DNA from: Strongylocentrotus droebachiensis | Taxonomy: Eukaryota; Echinodermata; Echinoidea; Camarodonta; Strongylocentrotidae | DNA length: 64,000 nt | Reading direction: 5' to 3' | Assembly (NCBI GenBank): GCA_035222895.1 | Contig: JAVYIG010000167.1 | Coordinates: 352,501-416,500, forward strand | In this document: piece after piece, positions 55,201 through 64,000 of the stretch | Position numbering within the stretch: the stretch's first letter is position 1 | Layout: the number at the start of each line of letters is the position of its first letter | Notes under the pieces: model-generated | What the model was told of the DNA's origin: nothing | The model's input: the letters and a program-made list of their open reading frames with translations, nothing else | Database searches by the model: none | Translations under genes and position numbers: made by a program

Positions 55201-58200
55201 CGGATGCACGCGATATAGGCGATCGATACCACCGATATCCTTTTTTTTAATAATAATTCTCTTCTTTTTTTTTTCTTTTCTTTTTTTTTTTTAATGATTT
55301 TTTTGATAATTTTTTTGGGGTGATAATTATTTGTTTTTCGTGTTTTTATAATCTGTTTAAAAAAAAAAAAATCTATTTATATATATTTTTTTTTTTTTTT
55401 TTTTTAATTTTATGATAAGTTAAAAATCATGCGTCCGGTAAAAAAAATTACCGGACGCATGATTTTGCCATGCACTTGGTAAATCTGTAAAATAACAACA
55501 TTTTGTATTTTTGACAATTTTGGGGTCCCATCTTATAAAACAGATGATGCACAGGTTTAATTCGTGGGAGGGTGGAATTGTGTGTACGCGGTACCTTTGA
55601 ATTTGGTCTAAAACCATCCAAAGGTACCTTGTGCACACAATCCCTACCGACGCACCCAAACCTGTGCATCATTTGTATATTTGTTGTGGTGTTAAAGATA
55701 CTATGTCCCTTTTGCAGCCAACATCAAATTCGGTAGAACTTTGCAGGAATTATGAATATGTCATGTATGTCCTATCTGTGAAATTTAAACGTCAGCAGTG
55801 TCCTAATATTCAAATTATGCAAGGAAACCCGTTTACTTGCTAGACTTCACTGTCAGACAATATTGAGTGACTGACTGCCTTTTTTTCTTCTTTGGTAATA
55901 ACATACATAAAATGAGCTGTAAAGGCCCGGTCACACAGAGGGGACGCATGGGGGACGCAAGGCCAGCGCATTGGAAATTTGCAATTTGAGCCAGTGCGTT
56001 GTCGTTCGCTAGGCGTGCGTCATCATTCGTTACTCGTTCGTCGAGCGCGCTGGACCCACGCTATGCATTCGTCGTCATTCGCTGTGTGCGTCGGGATTTT
56101 TTGAGCATGCTCAAAATTGTGCGCGGAGCTCGACGCATGAATGTACACGCCAAAGGCACGCCAGACATGCGTGGAGCGCGCTAGACCAGCGCCAGACATG
56201 CGTGGAGCGCGCTAGACCAGCGCCAGAGATACGTGGAGCACACGCCCTGTATACGCACAGCGCGCTAGCTACACGCCGTGCATTTTGTGTCAGCTCGCTA
56301 GCTTTTCCAAAATTATGACAAAAGTTAGGCACACGGCCTTTTCAGATTTCCAATGCGCTGGCCGTGCGTCGTAGAACGCGGTGCATGCGTGCACCATTCG
56401 TCCAGCGCGCTAGCAACACGCTGTGCATTCGTGGAAGTTGTTATCATGTGCGCTCTGTGTACGGTCTGTATGCGCACTGTATGCGCCCTGTATGCGCTCA
56501 GCGCGCTAGCAACACGCTATGCATTTGGTGTCAGCTCGCTGTAGCTTCGACAAAAGTTGGGCGCACGACAACGCACTGGCCAAAATTACAAATTTCCAAT
56601 GCGCTGGCCGTGCGTTCCCCATGCGTCCCCTCTGTGTGACCGGGCCTTAAAGGGTACATGAGCATTTGTCTAGATCAATAACCCACTTCTTGTAATGGCA
56701 AAAATTAAACTGATTGAATCTTTGCGTAGCATAAAACGTACAACCATTCGGTACAATGGGCTGAAAATCAGACTATTACTTACTGGCTCTATACCTCTTC
56801 AGTCAATTCGACAACCAATAGTCGTTATTTTCCTACTTAAAGACATTTCCAAGCCCCCCCCCCCCCTTTTTAGGGAAGTGCCGTTGGAATTTAACCTTTT
56901 CATTTTTGGCCCGCAAATGGGACATAGTACCTTTAAACAATGATCGAGGTATATCATTTTTAAAGGCATTAGCATGGTTCTTTATTCAGGGTGTTTGTTA
57001 TACACTATTTCTTTCCCAAAAAAAATTGCTCACGAAATGTATGAAGTCTGATTATAAGATGCTTGTTATCTTCAATCAAAATGTAACATGTGGAATGTTG
57101 ACTATTTTCAGGCCATGATTTCACCACAGTACATTAATAATGCATAATGTGGTTATCCAAATTATATTTCTAGGGCTATTATCCATAACTCGTTTATCCA
57201 TCTGAATCATGTGTCTATTTAACAGAATTAACCAGAAAAAGAGGTTCCTAGAATGGTATACACTGTATCGAAAATGTATGAAAGGTAGACATGTGGACAT
57301 TTACTATTAAAACTACGATCGATGAGGCTAACCCTTTCACAGAAATTTAGTAAAAATCCAAACCCTTACGAAGGATTAACGATGTATCGCAAGCGTTAAC
57401 CCTAGGGCCTACCCTTAAATTGTAGATAAAACAAGCAGTTACCTACTAAGTAACTCATATGCAAATTGATTTGTCCCGATTATTGCTTCTTGAGAATGTG
57501 ACGTATTAAAGCTTACATACATCTAAAAGTATTCAACAAAGGCCCTCATTGAACAAGTCCACCTTTCATTTTTACCTCACAAAAAGTGGCAAAGCATTAA
57601 ACTTACAAGGGGTATAAATAATTCGGTTATTAACTGTTTATTCCTTGTTCATTTTCTTTCATTCACCTTTCGAGAAAAGTTGGCTCGGCATCAAAGAAAA
57701 TTGAACTGATCAATAGTGGTGACCTTGCCAACTACCAAGCTACATGTGATGCTATAGGGAGTAAACCAGAAGAAACTATTAGATGGGTCTTAAATGGTGT
57801 AACGCAGACTGTTGGCATCGTGGAAACAGACCCAGATACTTCAGCTTATCATCTATTCGATAAGAGGAGTGTGTTCACATTCCCACCATCACTAGATAAC
57901 TATGATGTGACATTAGTCTGTGAGATCAATGGTCATCAGGTTTCCAGCCTTAATAGACAAGAATCAAGACGTGTAGATGTTCAGAGTAAGTACATCACAC
58001 ATTATCCTCTAGGTTTTATGCATGGAGGTCCAAAGCATCAGGGAGCAAAAATGCTATTTGTATGAGTGATGAATATAATTATACACACTACTTTAACTTG
58101 AGAGTTGATAGAACTTGTTTGTATTCCAGACTCAGGTTGGACCTTATTTTGTTTATGAAGACTATAGCCCAATAGACTTACAGCTAGCCCATAAGACCGA

Positions 58201-61200
58201 AGACCCACGAGACCGACAGCCCAATAGACCGACAGCCTAGGAAACCACCAGTCTAATAGACTGACCACCCACGAGACCAGCATGATATCATCGGCGTGCG
58301 TACTGACAAGTTATCGGACCGTTCATCAGACTGACATTGTCTTTCTTGTGTGATGTCCTGCCCCATGAGTGAGCACAAACACACGTCATAAAATAACAGT
58401 CTTGATACATGGAAAAATCTTAACTCTTTGATAACATGCCTGTAAGAACCTTTTACTAGCAATTTTTCATGAAGAGATGTTGTCCAATATGCAGGCAAAA
58501 TAGAATTGATACAGCCTTTGGTACGTTATCTTCTTCACTGTTACTCTTCCAGATCCACCACATTCTAAAGGGATTATGATTGGTTTTAACAGCGATGGAA
58601 CAGACCTCACAGTGTCATGTAACACCAATGATGCAGTAGCAATAGCTATTCCACCCATGGATTCTTTCTACATCTATTCTGATGGAACACTGGTCCTCAA
58701 ACCTTTATCAGACAAAACTGTCAGCGTCACACAACCTGAAGAGGATACAGAATTTACCTGTGTCGGTGGCAACTATCTGGGAAATACTACAACGACAACA
58801 AATTTTAACCCAGGAAGTAAGTCAATTGTTCTATGAATTCCCGCACAATATGAACAATTGTGTTATTTGTAATGATCGGGAGAAGAAAACAAATGCTGTC
58901 ACGTTAGGCACACACGCTGAAATCATGTGCAGTAGTATTGATTAAATGAATAAAACCCCATTCACGCTCACCCCGTTAGACCGAAATTAGTTAGACCGTT
59001 TATAATAAGAGTGGAATACATGATCAGTATTATGAACAACTGAAAGTAACTGTTGCAAGTAAAATGCGAAGATAACTAAACCATTATTCTACCCTTTTAA
59101 CCGCATAAATAACTACAGGAACCCCCCCCCCAAAAAAAAAAACAAAAAAAACAAACAAGAAGTGGTTTGGGCTACTGTACTTTATTTTGCTTTTCATATT
59201 TCGTAACATTCCTGATAATCAGATAAAGTTCTGTATGAGTGAAATCAGTAAGTGTTTATAATGAAAGAGAGAGAAAGAGAAAAAGAAAACAAATTTCATA
59301 CTTTTGTATTCCATCCCATAATTTATCATTATGATTATGGCAATAATTTAAAGGTCGAAGAATGAATAACATTAGGAAAAACTAAAATGTTGGAACACTC
59401 ATTTTTATATATTTTTTTTCTCTGATTGTTTGTTTGTTTTCTGCTGACGACTAACTTATCATCTATTTTAATACACTGCCATTACAATATTCATTTTATT
59501 CCACATTTAATGAGAAGTATATATATATATTTTAATATCAGAACTGTTGACTACTAGCCGAACTGCTACAGAATCAGAAAGAGGTAAGATTTAAAATATA
59601 AAAAATTCAAATCAATATTAATGAAGAGATTTTCTTGAAGTATTGTCTTATGTATTCTCCTTTTTTATGCAACTTCTGTAGGTTAGTAATATAATTACCT
59701 TGGACATGGTATAAGATACGGAAATTAAGACATCAAATGTTGGTTACGTGAAAAAATCAATAATTAAAGCAAGTAATCTCATGAACCCTGCGTTTCTGTT
59801 TACAATAGATAAATAAGTGCTAGAATCTGTTGAATAAGTGAACAAAATTACGAAGTGAAAGAACTATAGTGCCCTGTCTAACTAACCTTTCGACTCTGTA
59901 GGTTTAAGGTAAATAAGTGTACACACACACACACACACACGCACATATATATATATGACTTTCGACAATTAGTATATGGCATGTGCAAACACATCATAAC
60001 AAATATTCAGTAGTTGTTTAAGTGTAGAAATCTTAACCCAACAACTAAGTCATATTATTAGTGTAACTTCCTGGAAGAAACTTACTAATACCTGAATACA
60101 TGGTATCGGGTTATCTTTACCTCAGTTACTTTTATAATTGATTTAATTTTTATTTTGACTATATTTTTTCCTCTTCAATACAAACATGTGTAAACATGCA
60201 CAAAGAACATATACATTCAATAATGATATAAAACAAAGCAATATGATTGTAAAAGACACAAAATAGAAATATGAAGTAATTAAAATGATAACGAAATATT
60301 GTTGACCTGAATGTTCAGGATGAGACGGAACGACATGCTAAATAATAAAGCAGTGTTTCTCTGACGCAAGCCCCTAATGAATAATAGATCCTAAATATAT
60401 ATACCATCGGTTATTATAGGTTTCACAAATATGTTATATGAATGAAGATAGGGTCGTTTTGCACAATACAAGGTATCAGTTGATTATTGCTTTATTCACT
60501 TCATGGACGTGGTTTGTCATATTATTGACATCTTGAAATAATAGACAAGGTAATACAAGGTAAATATTTATTCTTCAATATGCGTAGAGAAGTACATTTG
60601 ATGTTGAATTTATATCAAACACCAATCCACTCTCCATATTAACATCTATAGAAAGAACGTGGATGGAAGAAGGGTACAGACAGGGAGAAAAAAAAAGCTT
60701 TAATGCACATTATAATGTAGCAATACCATTTTAGAGTAAACTGAAACTTTCTTTACAATCTTAACAATATTGGTAATTTTAGACCCTGAACCGCTTGAAT
60801 AAAGCAAATGTAATAAAGTGTGCCAATATACATCATGTGATATACAAACATCACAAAGACCGATATCAAAGGATGTGTCTTGATCCAAGCAATTTATATT
60901 GTTCCCCTGTTACTTCAGCAAATATTAGCCTACAATGTATTTGTTAACACAGACCAGGACCATATTCCAAAGTCCTGTTTATCCTATGGTTGAAATGAAG
61001 CATCATAGTTGGTTAAAACGCATACATTTTTTCCCCTCAATTTCCTCAGAAGGTTTCTGTTTTGATGGGGATGAATTCCGGAATTCCCTTGATTATCAAT
61101 GTGATTCAATGTATTGATATATTAATGTAGGAAAAACAAATCCGATTTGCGTGTGCGAGAATGTAACTGACTGTATGTAGATTAAAAGAATAGTCAAAAG

Positions 61201-64000
61201 TATTAGCAGAACATTTCCCCAACGTGCACCTTTTATGACGTAAACAAAAATAATTTGACACAAAACATGTTAATTTGGTTTCCTCCTTGTGCTTTGTTTT
61301 TGTTAGCTGGTTTGTTTATGAAATGTTATACATTTTAATTACCTTCATGCTATATTTTGCAGGTCTTCTGGGTGCACCAGTTGGTCGGGAAGAGGGACCA
61401 TTACAGTTACAGTGATTTAGTTTGCTTCCCTCTTCCCCGGTAGCCAACTGATGCACTCAGAGGACGTACTCAAGGAATATCGTTTATTTATAATTGACAT
61501 TCTCTTAATGTTCGTTTACTTATATTTACATTGTTATATTTTTTGTGAATTGCCGAATAAACAATAATATTAATGATAATAATAATAATATTAATAGCCT
61601 GTCATGTCTTCCCTCTTTAAATTATATTTTCCATACAAGTTATCTGTTACAAGTTGTCAGTATACTTTGAAAATAGCTTTTCTATCAAACTCATGGGCAT
61701 ATATGGGCGCTTTTCTCGTCGGTAATTGAGGCTGCGCGATATTTATATATTAAAATTGGCTGCACATCTACGGACGTAACTACTATAAATAAACATCTAG
61801 CGCTGAAATAATTTGTATTAGTATTGAATATATGAATAAGACCACATTAACACTCACCCGTTTAGAACGGTCTGAGTTAAACCAGTTTTTAAAAGAGTGG
61901 TCTAACGTGAATGTGAAGACTCAACCGTGTCAGGATCTGAACCTCTGGACCGGTCCAGGAGACCATGAATACGTTTCTTAGGTCCGTGACATGTTAAGCA
62001 TTATATATAAATGATAATCGCCGTTGCAAGTAAAATGGAAAGATAACTGAATATAATGTTATCCTTTTAACCGCAGGAACAACTACAAGACCTACAGAAT
62101 TGAACACTGGTATGTGTTATTGTACTTTATTTTGCTTTTCATATTTCGTATCATTCCTGGCGAGACATGACTTTGCTTAAAAAGGATATTCAGATGAAAG
62201 AATCTCATCAATCATATTTTTGTCCTAGTGAAATCACCAAGTTTGAAGAAAAATATATTGTACTCCATCCTATATTATAAATAAATCGACTGCCATGAGA
62301 GGCCTAGCTGTTTTATAGGCTCAAGGGGACGTTGCATCCTGTCATGACCCGGAGGCGTGAGGCGGTGTCCTCAGGAGCTAGTATAGAAACAGCTAGGCCT
62401 AGTATATTAAAGCAGTCGATATATATCTTTTATATACCGAATTCACAAACCAATCTACCAGGGATTCTTACCTTATCCCTTTCTTCAGTAAAGATTGGTT
62501 AAATCTGAGACACTGTTAATTTCGCTGGAAAGTTGACTAAATGTTACGATCATTTGGGAATCGCACACACACACACACACACACTGCACTGTATGGTATC
62601 CGCGCTCGCATACAGAAACTTTTGACACGTAAACCAACGGGGATCTCAGAATTTTTTTAACTATTCCGCCTAATGGGCATCTTACTCATATAGTAGTGAC
62701 CGTTAGGCGGACATGGCTAAAATCACGACTCCAAATTTGACCAATCAGAAGACTAGATTACTAAAGAAAGGTATATATAAGTTGTAATTAACCGTACCAG
62801 ACATCTGAGCAGGGCAATTTCCTAATGTTATTCCCCCCGCAGTTTAATTAATAAGCCAACAAAACTACGGGCGAAAAAAATAATGACTGCTCAGCAAAGT
62901 CAATGGGATTTTGTGGGTAATTCGCCAGTCAATAATAATACATTCAAAGTTAAACAATAAACAAATATTATTAACCGTATCAGACATCTGGGCAGGGCAA
63001 TTTTCAAATGTTATTGCCCTCGAAGTTTAATTGATAAGCCAAGAAAACTGCGGGTGAAAAAAATATTGACCGCTCAGCAAAGTTTAATTGGATTTTGTGT
63101 GTAATTTGTCGTCAATAATAATACACAATTAACCAATGAACAAATATTATTGCCCGATCAGAAAAGACAATGGCAAAATGCGTGTTAAACTAGCTGCCAA
63201 TAATGTAGAACAAACTCTCGCAAACAAGCGTGAACACAAACCACACAAAAATGATACCAAAAGAATTGTGATAAAACACTCTTTCACAAGATGTATAATA
63301 ATTCACTGTTCATAGATGATTTTTAAAATAATTGGTAATTTTCTAGGTGTAAGCTTTTTTTTGGCTCACACGGTATACATCTCCTTTAATATCAGGACTA
63401 CTGACATCTAGCCGTTTTTCTACAGAATTAGAAGGAGGTAAGACATTGTTTTTTTTATAATTTCAAATCAATTGATTTGTTAATATTGTCAAGAGATATC
63501 CTATAACCATTGTCTGATGTATTCACCTTTGTTATACAATTTCCATAGGTGAATAATAGAATAGCCGTAAACATGGTAAGGTGAGGAAATTAAGCTATAA
63601 AAGGTGGTTTTGGAGAATAAAATCAATAATTAAAGGCCGCTTTTTTCGTCGGTGGTTGAGGTTGATATTTATATTTTAAAAGTGGGTGCATTTCTAAAAA
63701 CGTCTCTACTCTAAATACACATCTAGCGCTGAATAATGTGTATTAGTATTAAATATATGAATAAGACCACATTCACACTCACCCGTTTAGAACGGTCTGA
63801 GTTAAACCAGTTTTAAAAAGAGTGGTCTAACGTGAATGTGAAGACTCAACCGTGTCAGGATCTGAACCTCTGGACCGGTCCAGGAGACCATAAATACGTT
63901 TCTTAGGTCCGTGACATGTTAAGTATTATATAGAAAAGATAATCGCCGTTGCAAGTAAAATGGAAAGATAACTGAATATAATGTTATCCTTTTAACCGCA
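52185..64000 (+). CDS. Gene 3: three-Ig receptor with expanded stalk (continues past window)
   Basis: Exons: signal peptide 52185-52242, Ig1 54779-55096, Ig2 57680-57985, Ig3 58553-58816, stalk micro-exon 59572-59583, stalk 62077-62109, stalk micro-exon 63426-63437; the next stalk exon should begin at 64001. All are open, phase 1-1 and have good splice sites, so this is the least damaged ectodomain. Transmembrane and kinase exons, if present, lie outside. A possible alternative terminal exon lies at 61363. Many insertions have entered its introns (52853, 53397, 55131, 55696 and 55923) without touching an exon. Expected to be a type I membrane receptor of the pseudokinase family; the kinase part is inferred from the array only. 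Confidence 0.7.
52853..53160 (+). mobile_element. LINE 3' fragment with (TAG)n tail and 12-bp TSD
   Basis: The + frame reads ARLRDRRLRFIGH, then GKRTRGRPAMTYIDQLEKD and LPRQELPKIMENRTEW, the C-terminal end of a LINE polyprotein (with a stop after FIGH). It ends in (TAG)n. TAATGTCATATG flanks both sides (52841-52852, 53161-53172), and gene 2a keeps the empty site 'taagtcatatggtaagg'. Confidence 0.88.
53397..54402. mobile_element. 1006-bp TA-flanked MITE (Tc1/mariner-like)
   Basis: Inverted ends: TAGGATTTCCCGACCAAATT and AATTTGGCCGGGAAATCCTA, extending imperfectly to about 45 bp. TA lies on both sides (53395-53396, 54403-54404). Removing it restores 'attatat-TA-gtatgggcgggcg', matching gene 2a 'attatattggtatgggcgggcg'. 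No transposase recognised. Confidence 0.82.
54779..55096 (+). CDS. Gene 3 Ig domain 1 exon
   Basis: 318 nt, phase 1-1 (one codon longer than paralogues). Ig signatures 'DVSLVCTSTE', 'PTFAWTYAT', 'LEDEGEYIC', followed by a Thr-rich end. Acceptor ttcttttacag, donor GAGG|GTAAGA. Confidence 0.92.
55131..55678. mobile_element. Palindromic element(s) in gene 3 Ig1-Ig2 intron
   Basis: Contains three nested inverted repeats: TTATAAGATGGG (55138) with CCCATCTTATAA (55526); a perfect hairpin ATCATGCGTCCGGTAA / TTACCGGACGCATGAT (about 55427-55464); and ATGATGCACAGGTTT / AAACCTGTGCATCAT (about 55545-55675), with GGTACCTTTG also inverted. It is absent from the gene 2a intron. Long T runs occupy the middle. 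Confidence 0.7.
55696..56932 (-). mobile_element. TTAA-type MITE, copy c, inverted, split by a Harbinger-like MITE
   Basis: Ends AGATACTATGTCCCTTTTGC and GCAAATGGGACATAGTACCT, with TTAA on both sides (55692-55695 and 56933-56936). Gene 2a has the empty site 'tttgtggttTTAAacaatgatcg', so the TSD is TTAA. Internal sequence is the reverse complement of copies a and b. A separate insert at 55923-56647 interrupts it. Confidence 0.85.
55923..56647. mobile_element. Harbinger-like MITE (725 bp), TAA target site
   Basis: Inverted ends AGGCCCGGTCACACAGAGGG and CCCTCTGTGTGACCGGGCCT, with further inverted similarity ('ccagcgcattggaaatttg'). TAA lies on both sides (55920-55922, 56648-56650), the 3-bp TWA signature of PIF/Harbinger. 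The interior is rich in GCGCGCT and TGCGT words, a strong CpG contrast with the surroundings. Frames through it are not genes. Confidence 0.85.
57680..57985 (+). CDS. Gene 3 Ig domain 2 exon
   Basis: 306 nt, phase 1-1, acceptor 'cgagaaaag', donor CAGA|GTAAGT. It encodes 'NYQATCDAIGSKPEETIRW', 'KRSVFTFPPS' and 'LVCEINGHQVSSLNRQESRR'. Intact. Confidence 0.9.
58553..58816 (+). CDS. Gene 3 Ig domain 3 exon
   Basis: 264 nt, phase 1-1, acceptor ttactcttccag, donor GGAA|GTAAGT. It encodes IMIGFNSDGTDLTVSCNTND, 'SFYIYSDGTL' and 'EFTCVGGNYLGNTTTTTNF'. Closest to gene 1 Ig3 in its 'NDAVAIAIPPMDSF' segment. Confidence 0.9.
59054..59130 (+). pseudogene. Relic of a stalk exon
   Basis: 'gttgcaagtaaaatg.gaagataact...cttttaaccgca' followed by 'taaataactacagg' matches the approach to and start of the stalk exon at 62077 (ccgcag|GAACAACTACAAG), but the acceptor AG is AT here. 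It is an older, inactive duplicate of the stalk unit. Confidence 0.55.
59572..59583 (+). CDS. Gene 3 stalk micro-exon 1
   Basis: 12 nt, phase 1-1 (K/S/E/R), acceptor aactgctacag, donor AGAG|GTAAGA. A duplicate with the same flanks lies at 63426. Micro-exon calls from sequence alone are uncertain; the conserved flanking sites in two copies support it. Confidence 0.5.
60100..61130 (+). other. Gene 3 intron block shared with genes 2a and 2b
   Basis: Matches 22.6-23.6 kb and 35.7-36.6 kb ('gatatcaaaggatgtgt.ttga.ccaagcaat.tatattgttcccctgttacttcagcaaatatta'). It marks the same intron in three gene copies. No exon was seen; (CA)n and (AT)n lie at 59925-59960. Confidence 0.6.
61363..61465 (+). ncRNA. 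microRNA-like hairpin, or alternative terminal exon
   Basis: Arms GTCTTCTGGGTGCACCAGTT (from 61363) and AACTGATGCACTCAGAGGAC (to 61465) pair, then continue through GGT...CGGG-AAGAGGGA against TCCCTCTTCCCCGGTAGCC: about 35 pairs with one C-A mismatch, a 3-nt and a 1-nt bulge, and a loop of about 29 nt. Size and shape fit a pre-miRNA. Alternatively, 'tattttgcag' just before is a good acceptor: in phase 1 the exon reads SLLGAPVGREEGPLQLQ and stops, with AATAAA at 61556, giving a secreted form. Confidence 0.45.
62077..62109 (+). CDS. Gene 3 stalk exon
   Basis: 33 nt, phase 1-1, acceptor ttttaaccgcag, donor ACTG|GTATGT. It encodes TTTRPTELNT with a junction Arg, a Thr-rich stalk. The upstream 370 bases are repeated at the very end of the window, where the next copy of this exon would start at 64001. 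Confidence 0.65.
62283..62421. mobile_element. Small fold-back MITE
   Basis: ATCGACTGC at the left and GCAGTCGAT at the right, with inner arms AGGCCTAGCTGTTT and AAACAGCTAGGCCT. About 139 bp, no coding content. Confidence 0.65.
62787..63155 (+). repeat. 183-bp tandem duplication
   Basis: 'accgta(cc/tc)agacatctg.gcagggcaattt' occurs at 62791 and 62974, each followed by 'gtttaatt.ataagcca' and 'gctcagcaaagt', giving two imperfect copies of one unit. Confidence 0.8.
63426..63437 (+). CDS. Gene 3 stalk micro-exon 2
   Basis: 12 nt, phase 1-1, acceptor tttttctacag, donor GGAG|GTAAGA; encodes L-E-G with a junction residue. It is a duplicate of 59572-59583. Confidence 0.5.
63640..64000 (+). repeat. 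Second copy of the stalk-exon upstream unit
   Basis: Repeats about 61707-62075 with few changes ('accggtccaggagaccat.aatacgtttcttaggtccgtgacatgttaag...ccttttaaccgca'), period about 1.93 kb. The window ends one base before the expected acceptor G. Confidence 0.88.

Noticed and set aside
56000..56640. Overlapping Ala/Arg/Cys-rich frames on both strands
   Set aside because: They lie wholly in the Harbinger-like MITE with GCGCGCT repeats; no domain and strong inverted symmetry.

Overview
This is animal nuclear DNA: AT-rich, intron-rich, and packed with transposable elements, microsatellites and long poly(G)/poly(C) runs. Short exons with consensus GT/AG sites carry immunoglobulin (Ig) and receptor-tyrosine-kinase domains. 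tRNA-derived SINEs with a 'GCGCTATATAAGAA' type tail and LINEs of marine-invertebrate type suggest a marine deuterostome, most likely an echinoderm (sea urchin). That identification is inference; no species marker was recognised.

The window is a tandem array of one gene family on the + strand. The family plan is: 58-nt signal-peptide exon, three phase-1 Ig exons, short Thr/Pro stalk exons, transmembrane exon, juxtamembrane exons, and a tyrosine-kinase domain on eight exons ending in a short tail with a YLSL motif. The layout and the GMQYLASKK and YLSL motifs resemble FGFR-type receptors, but the catalytic residues are gone: HRD is HGT, DFG is DYG, VAIK is VAIR, and the activation loop has no tyrosine. 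These are pseudokinase receptors or remnants of them.

Region by region. 1-990: purine-rich satellite, then a conserved upstream block. 990-15066, gene 1: signal peptide, Ig1, Ig2 (two stops), Ig3, then a PHD-finger retroelement ORF on the minus strand, then a kinase that starts abruptly in the middle of an exon. 15067-18532: 3' flank and intergenic DNA. 18533-25688, gene 2a: signal peptide, Ig1-3 and a degraded transmembrane exon. 27760-46551, gene 2b: a more divergent Ig set, stalk, transmembrane, juxtamembrane and full-length kinase, carrying a frameshift, a damaged acceptor and a 2.5-kb transposon at a splice donor. 46552-52184: duplicate of the 15-18.5 kb intergenic DNA. 52185 to beyond the window, gene 3: signal peptide, Ig1-3 and expanded stalk exons; it continues past 64000.

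The segment beginning at 11093 was duplicated to 40354 onward. Comparing the copies gives empty sites for most transposon insertions, so several target-site duplications can be read directly. The most interesting content is the lineage-specific pseudokinase Ig-receptor array, its stalk-exon expansion, a microRNA-like hairpin or alternative terminal exon in gene 3, and a terminal-inverted-repeat element that destroyed a splice donor. No rRNA, CRISPR or prokaryotic feature is present.
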